From Pycnopodia helianthoides (lineage: Eukaryota > Echinodermata > Asteroidea > Forcipulatida > Asteriidae): DNA of 64,000 nucleotides. The stretch spans positions 12,649,608 through 12,713,607 of the forward strand of contig CM063246.1 in NCBI GenBank assembly GCA_032158295.1, written 5' to 3'. The first letter of the stretch is position 1. Each line of letters starts with the position of its first letter. The position numbers and the translations under genes were made by a program. Positions 58,826 to 64,000 of the stretch are shown one piece after another. The notes under the pieces were generated by a model. That model had not been told where the DNA came from. It did not search any database and was given only the letters and a program-made list of their open reading frames with translations.

Positions 58826-59999
58826 TACTTTACTGCTAGCGGAGTTAACTTGTGGTTATCAAAGAGTTTTTTGTGTTGTTTTCCCATAACTGGGTGCCAT
58901 TGTTTGACCTTTTTTTCCTTTCTTTTTGTACTTTGTTTGCTGTCAGTTTATTTTGTAAACATCGCATAGCCTAAATAAACCTAACCTCACATATTTTTTA
59001 GGGTTATTCAATGGCAAAGCTGTTCCTTTCTAAGAAGTGCTGGTATTGTTATTAATTATTGCATTTTGTATCAGTGTAGGCTTATGTGATGTTGATTCTT
59101 TTTTGAGTTAATGAAGTCATTAATCAAAACAAATAAACAGATCAATAAATTATTATGTAAACAATGCAAAATAACATAAATTAATCATTTACGACATTTA
59201 ATAAAATAAATAGATAAACAAATAAATAAATTGGAAAAATTGTGTTATAAATTTTGATTTTGATTGTTTTCCAGTAGATGAATCAGGTAATAGTCTACAT
59301 TGTATTGTGATGTTACGTATAGGGAGAAAATTTCAATCTTTTATCTCCCAGCTTTATTTTCAAGTTTCTAAGTTCTATTTTCTGTTAGTATAGTTTAATT
59401 TTCATTGTTATTTGTTTCATTCATTGAAATGTAGATTTTTTTTCTGTGAATTGTTCATTGAAACAACGCACTTCACTGTGTCATTTGATGGGTATTTTGA
59501 ATAAATGAAGCTCTATAGCTGCAACGCAATTTTTTTAAAGTTAAAAATAACAATAAATAAACAAATAAATAAATATAAAAAAAATTGATGAATTAATTAA
59601 TTTATAACTTTTTGTTTTAAACTGTAAGGGGTGGGTTTACACCACAGGTAATATTGACAAAACTGCTGGTTACACCCCCGTTTGAACCAAGAAGCAACTT
59701 AGCAACACCCTCGGTGATTGGCCATTTCAAGAGTTCCATGTTACTCACTTGACTTGTTTGATCACAAAGAAATGCTCCATGTTGAATCCGTCGATCCCTC
59801 AATTGAAAAAGGCTGTGTTGCTTTATCCCATGGCTCAGTGTAAAGCTTTGGCGCTCAGCATTGCCCATATGGGTAAAGCCTAATCGCATGTTATACGTTC
59901 ATCCAGCATGGGTAACACACAAATAGTATAATGGGAGAGTGTTCACCATCTCTAATGCAACTATGCAAAAAGCTAGTGCCTCAAACTCTTCAAAGGTCG
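58826..59999. other. AT-rich gene-free stretch
   Basis: Mostly AATAAATAAATA-type DNA (59120-59240, 59540-59600). GGGTATTTTGAATAAATGAA at about 59490 resembles a retroposon 3' end. A short open frame at 59617-59889 (minus) has no supporting features. Confidence 0.35.
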
Positions 60000-60453
60000 G
60001 GTCATAGATTGGTTTTTGTCAACGTAATGCTGATTTATTAGCAATATTACCAAGAAAGTTACAATAAAAGTCACATGTGAAAGTTTCAGCTGAATACAGT
60101 GTATACTTGTTGAGGTATTTTCACAAGAACGTCAAATCCATCCATTTAGCAAAGTAACAGCAAATACCAACCACATCTCTAGCCACAGCCAAAACGAACG
60201 TACACCATTCCTCAGAAATCCGAGAAATGTTCATGCATGAATCGTTTCTCAGATTCAAATATTTTTATTTATATTCTAATCAACAGGGGGCATTTAGGAC
60301 GAAATAATTTTGCAGGATGCTTACTACCATTACCATCTTTATAACAAGTAAGCTTTCGGATAGAAGTTACACATTTTCTTGTCTTTTCTTCTTCTTCTTC
60401 TTTTTTTAGGGGGGGGGGGTGGTCATTACCAAAATATGACCCTACCTTTAACA
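60000..60453 (-). mobile_element. MITE family D, longest copy
   Basis: One end is the complement of AAAGGTAGGGTCATATTTTGG (60453). The other lies near GTCATAGATTGG-TTTTGTC (60000). Internal CACATGTGAAAGTTTCAGCT is shared with 1-60 and 1380-1440, and TTCATGCATGAATCGTTTCT with 1283-1310. Confidence 0.65.
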
Positions 60454-60829
60454 TAGCAACACTGTCTTTAGTCCATGGGATTCAAAACCAAACATTTACT
60501 TGTGACTTCACAAGTCATCGTACCTAGCATCATTCAAATTTAATGAGCACATGGCTTAAGATTGCTGCTACAGGTATGCTTGCTCTCTTTTTGGAAAATC
60601 AAAACCCATAAGTTCCAAATTCCCCGTCTCTCTGTGACTCTCCAATCTCTCCGAAGTGCTTCTGGATGCTTACTCTGCCCAGACCCTGTCCGCTGTCTTA
60701 GAGTATCTCATATTCATCGCACAAAGATCAAGTTTCCTTGTGGGATCTTAAAAATACTCCCAACACCATTAACTTTTCCCGGCTGACGAGGCAGTAAAAT
60801 AAAAACAAAATTAAAAACGAGATTGGCTT

Positions 60830-61190
60830 AAAGGGAGGGTATACCTTTGGTAATCACTCCAAAAAATGAATGACCTTAAAAACTTACTTGTTAAGAAGTG
60901 CTGCAGCTGTCGATAATGAATAACATTTTGAGAAATGATTCCCTTCAAAGGAATGTGGTTTTAGAGAAAGGGATTGAAAACAAATGTCAATCTGAGAAAA
61001 GGTCTCATGCAAAAAGCGATTGTGTATTTTAATTACGGATTATTCTCCCTGCTTGGACCTAACCGCTCCAGATTTTCGGCGATATCTCAGACACGCTATC
61101 ACCTTTTGAAATTAAATGTTCACAGGTTGGTTTTAATGTATATATATCTACATTTTGTCTAGGATTAAAACAATCAAACAGTTCCAACTG
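60830..61190 (-). repeat. MITE family C, reverse copy
   Basis: Starts TTAAAGGGAGGGTATACCTT-TGGTAA and contains GGAATGTGGTTTTAGAGAAA. Reverse of 25085, 40610 and 49590. Confidence 0.7.
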
Positions 61191-61624
61191 TCAAAGACTT
61201 GAGTTCAATCTACGAGGTAGCTCTAATGACTAAACTAAAAAAAAACAATACAACCCATCCACTTCATACACTCTTGGTCTTTAATAAATCAGGCAGATAA
61301 CTACAACTCATATCCAACACTAATCATCATCGCCTCTCTTTCGTACCAAGTGCAATTTCTTGTTTTAACAACAGTTTTAATAGATGACTCGGTTTGTTTG
61401 TTTGTTTTTTGGGAGGGGGGGTGTTGTATGGTTGCCTGTCTTGCCCCTTCCCTATTCATATTCCCCTTGGCCTTTCCCACACAAATATATTGTTTTCCCT
61501 CCCTTTCCTCTCCTCTTTCTTTACCTTTCCTTGTTTCTTCCCAGTTACATGTCCCTCGTGCCTCTCTCTTGCTCACATGTAGTGTGTCCCTCCCTTTCCC
61601 CACCTCCTTTTCAACCTTTCAACC

Positions 61625-62545
61625 ATGTAGTGTTTCCTTCCCCCCATCCCTATCCCCCCTCACCTCCCCGCCCATCCCTATCCCCCTCTCCCCGCCCATC
61701 CCTATCCTCCTCTCCCCGCCCATCCCTATCCCCCTCTCCCCGCCCATCCCTATCCCCCTCTCCCCGCCCATCCCTATCCCCCTCTCCCCGCCCATCCCTA
61801 TCCCCCTCTCCCCGCCCATCCCCTATCCCCCTCCACTCCCCGCCCATCCCTATCCCCCTCTCCCCGCCCATCCCTATCCCCCTCTCCCCGCCCATCCCTA
61901 TCCCCCTCTCCCCGCCCATCCCTATCCCCCTCTCCCGCCCATCTATCCCCTCTCCCCGCCCTCCTACCCCTCCCCGCCCATCCCTATCCCCCTCTCCCCG
62001 CCCATCCTTCCCCCTTCCCCCCCACCCTCTCCCCCGCCCATCCTTCCCCCTCTCCCCGCCCATCCCTATCCCCCTCTCCCCGCCCATCCCTATCCCCTCT
62101 CCCCGCCCATCCCTATCCCCCCCCCACTCCCATCCCTATCCCCCTCTCCCCGCCCTATCCCCTATCCCCCTCCTCCCCGCCCATCCCTATCCCCCCTCTT
62201 CCCCCCCATCCCCTATCCCCCTCTCTCCCCGCCCATCCCTATCCCCCTTCTCCCCGCCCATCCCTATCCCCCTCTCCCCGCCCATCCCTATCCCCCTCTC
62301 CCCGCCCATCCCTATCCCCCTCTCCCCGCCCATCCCTATCCCCCTCTCCCCCCCATCCCTATCCCCCTCTCCCGCCCATCCCTATCCCCCTCTCCCCGCC
62401 CATCCCTATCCCCCTCTCCCCCATCCCTATCCCCTCTCCCCGAGTCCCTATCCCTTATCTCCCCTCCCCTCCCCCCATCCCTATCCCCTCCCCCCCTCCC
62501 TCCCCTCCCCCATCCCCCTTTCACCCCCTCTCCCTCCCTTTCCAA
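61625..62545. repeat. C-rich minisatellite, about 36 units of 24 bp
   Basis: The unit is CCCTATCCCCCTCTCCCC-GCCCAT, with one- and two-base slips. One strand is nearly pure pyrimidine. The 400-residue Pro-rich and Gly-rich open frames on both strands are products of the repeat, not genes. Confidence 0.97.
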
Positions 62546-62589
62546 GTCATAAGTCATGCACTGGCCATTTGCATATTTCATAGATGTTT

Positions 62590-62790
62590 TTTAAATTTTT
62601 GTGGATTTTCTACTCCATTCTATTTTTCTCTTGATGTTGTTGATGTTAAAAATTGAATGGTACTTGTTATAAAATATGTAAAAAAAAAAATAAACAATTA
62701 TGAGTAATATTTTAATATGTGCTAACAGAGGTAACGATTTTCAAGATGGCATGATGAATAAATAATTGAATTGAATTGAATGGAACTGTT
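62590..62790 (+). mobile_element. Possible LINE 3' end
   Basis: Ends with GGCATGATGAATAAATAATTGAATTGAATTGAA, a (TTGAA)n terminal microsatellite of the kind seen on CR1/L2-like LINEs. No RT nearby; weak. Confidence 0.3.
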
Positions 62791-62799
62791 GGTTGAAGT

Positions 62800-63582
62800 C
62801 AAGCTCTTGTAAATTTCTCTTTGTTCAAATCAAAATTAATTAAAATTTACCTAGTCAGTTTCTCTTGTGGTTTATTACTTGATAGATGAAAAAGAAAAAG
62901 ACAAAAAAAATGACAGAAAAAAGCCTAAGGGACCCAGTTTGGTTTTATTTCTGTATTTGCCAAGTCTTTACCATTGCAGCAGCGCTGTTCCTAACCACAT
63001 CATTGAGGCTGCCACTGAAAGTAGCAAATAAGCAGCTCAATGTTTTTATTAGGCTTGGAAAAAAAAATTCCTTCAAATCAAAAAAAACTTCTCAACAAAG
63101 TAGAGAAGTTAAATAACAAACAAAACGGGATATTGTGTAGTTTTCCACTTATGTCCTAAAAATAAGGAGGCACATTTAACAATGCTTTCGCCACAGTAGC
63201 CACTAGCTATCCCATTTTACAAAGCCTACATCAATTTTTCATTTTAGGCAATTTAAAAAATTTGTTCATCAACTTCTGAATGAAAAAATGAAAAACAGGT
63301 CGCATCTGCATTTTTTGACTCAATCAACTACACAAAAGATGCTTGTAAATCAAAGATTGGCAAGTGAGGCATTATACACGCAACGCAGTTGTGAGAGCAC
63401 TTTATGGGTGCATGCGCATTCTTTTTGATTACACAGGTTTTCACGGATGTACGGCAAAATCATGTCATGTGACACGCGTGAGTGGCAAACAATTTTCTTG
63501 CACTAAATGTAGATAATGCCTCAATAGACTATGCAAGTCTTAGCATAATCAAACCTCCTTGACCAAGTTGGTCCCAACCCTA
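62800..63582. other. No gene recognised
   Basis: AT-rich DNA with A homopolymers. No exon, tRNA or clear repeat family seen. Confidence 0.35.
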
Positions 63583-63940
63583 TTCAGGGCTAGAATTTGG
63601 GAGAAAAAAAAAACACAAGACCGTAGGGCTTGTAGCTCAAAATATTTACTGGACCGGAATTTGGAGTACAAGACCAGAATTGAAGTGGAGAAGAAAAATG
63701 CCTACAAGGGTTGATAATTGAACTGTTTGAATTTAAAAAAGCACTAAGAGAAGATTGATCTCACTTGTATATTATGGGTAAGAAGGCTTTGATAATCAAC
63801 AGAATTGTATTTATCAGACTGAAAGTCAACATTTGAACACAATCACAAGACCACCGGACTTGTCCGGATATGAGTCTACTGGCCCGATATTAAAATCACT
63901 GGCCTCGGGCCAGCGGTCCAGTGTAAAATTCAAGCTCTAT
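63583..63940. repeat. Dispersed repeat, twin of 3480-3860
   Basis: Direct copy about 60 kb from the first, over 90% alike, sharing CACAAGACC-CC-GACTTGTCCG and CACTGGCCTCGGGCC-GCGGTC. Confidence 0.75.
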
Positions 63941-64000
63941 ATTTAGTTTTTACATGTGCATGAATCTGTTCCTTCAAATACTTTAGTTTACAAGTTTATG

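Noticed and set aside
61350..62583. Two overlapping plus-strand open frames of about 400 codons and Gly/Arg-rich frames on the minus strand
   Set aside because: They are translations of the 24 bp CCCTATCCCCCTCTCCCCGCCCAT array. Because 24 is a multiple of three, all frames stay open without selection.

Overview
This is animal nuclear DNA. It is AT-rich, its genes are split into short exons by canonical GT-AG introns, and the rest is filled with SINE, MITE and satellite repeats. There are no operons, Shine-Dalgarno sites or long uninterrupted genes. The proteins read like those of an invertebrate deuterostome. The dispersed repeats (TTAA-flanked MITEs, tRNA-headed SINEs, an element ending in an 'ATTTCATAAAGC'-type motif) suggest an echinoderm, perhaps a sea star. 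That placement is inference from memory, not a search.

Layout: (1) 1-10718, minus strand: the 5' part of a retinoblastoma-family pocket protein gene (RBL1/p107 and RBL2/p130-like). Seven clear coding exons plus one probable microexon encode about 346 N-terminal residues; the A/B pocket lies beyond position 1. (2) 10719-13160: the divergent interval between two head-to-head genes. It holds a possible 5' UTR exon and a GC-rich foldback element built around an interstitial telomeric (TTAGGG)n tract. (3) About 13180-20537, plus strand: a complete eukaryotic-type glutathione synthetase gene (GSS) in ten coding exons. It has an apparent one-base deletion in its glycine-rich ATP-grasp loop and an unresolved start. 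(4) 22200-33200: no convincing gene; tandem repeats, MITEs, SINEs and low-complexity DNA. (5) 33204-33860, plus strand: a probable compact three-exon gene for a small basic protein of unknown family. (6) 36684-45032, minus strand: three phase-compatible exons of a gene I do not recognise. (7) 45250-64000: large minisatellites (about 44 bp and 68 bp units), a 68 bp array that grows from a long palindrome, a decayed non-LTR reverse transcriptase, several MITE families, SINEs and a 0.9 kb CCCTATCCCCCTCTCCCCGCCCAT-type minisatellite.

The genes have no evident shared pathway: RBL is a cell-cycle repressor and GSS makes glutathione. Their head-to-head placement is the only link. The most unusual structures are the telomere-cored foldback element just upstream of GSS, the palindrome with a one-sided satellite, the GSS frame and active-site anomalies, and repeated stem-loop-GAAAC motifs that resemble decayed hammerhead ribozymes of Penelope-like elements or retrozymes.
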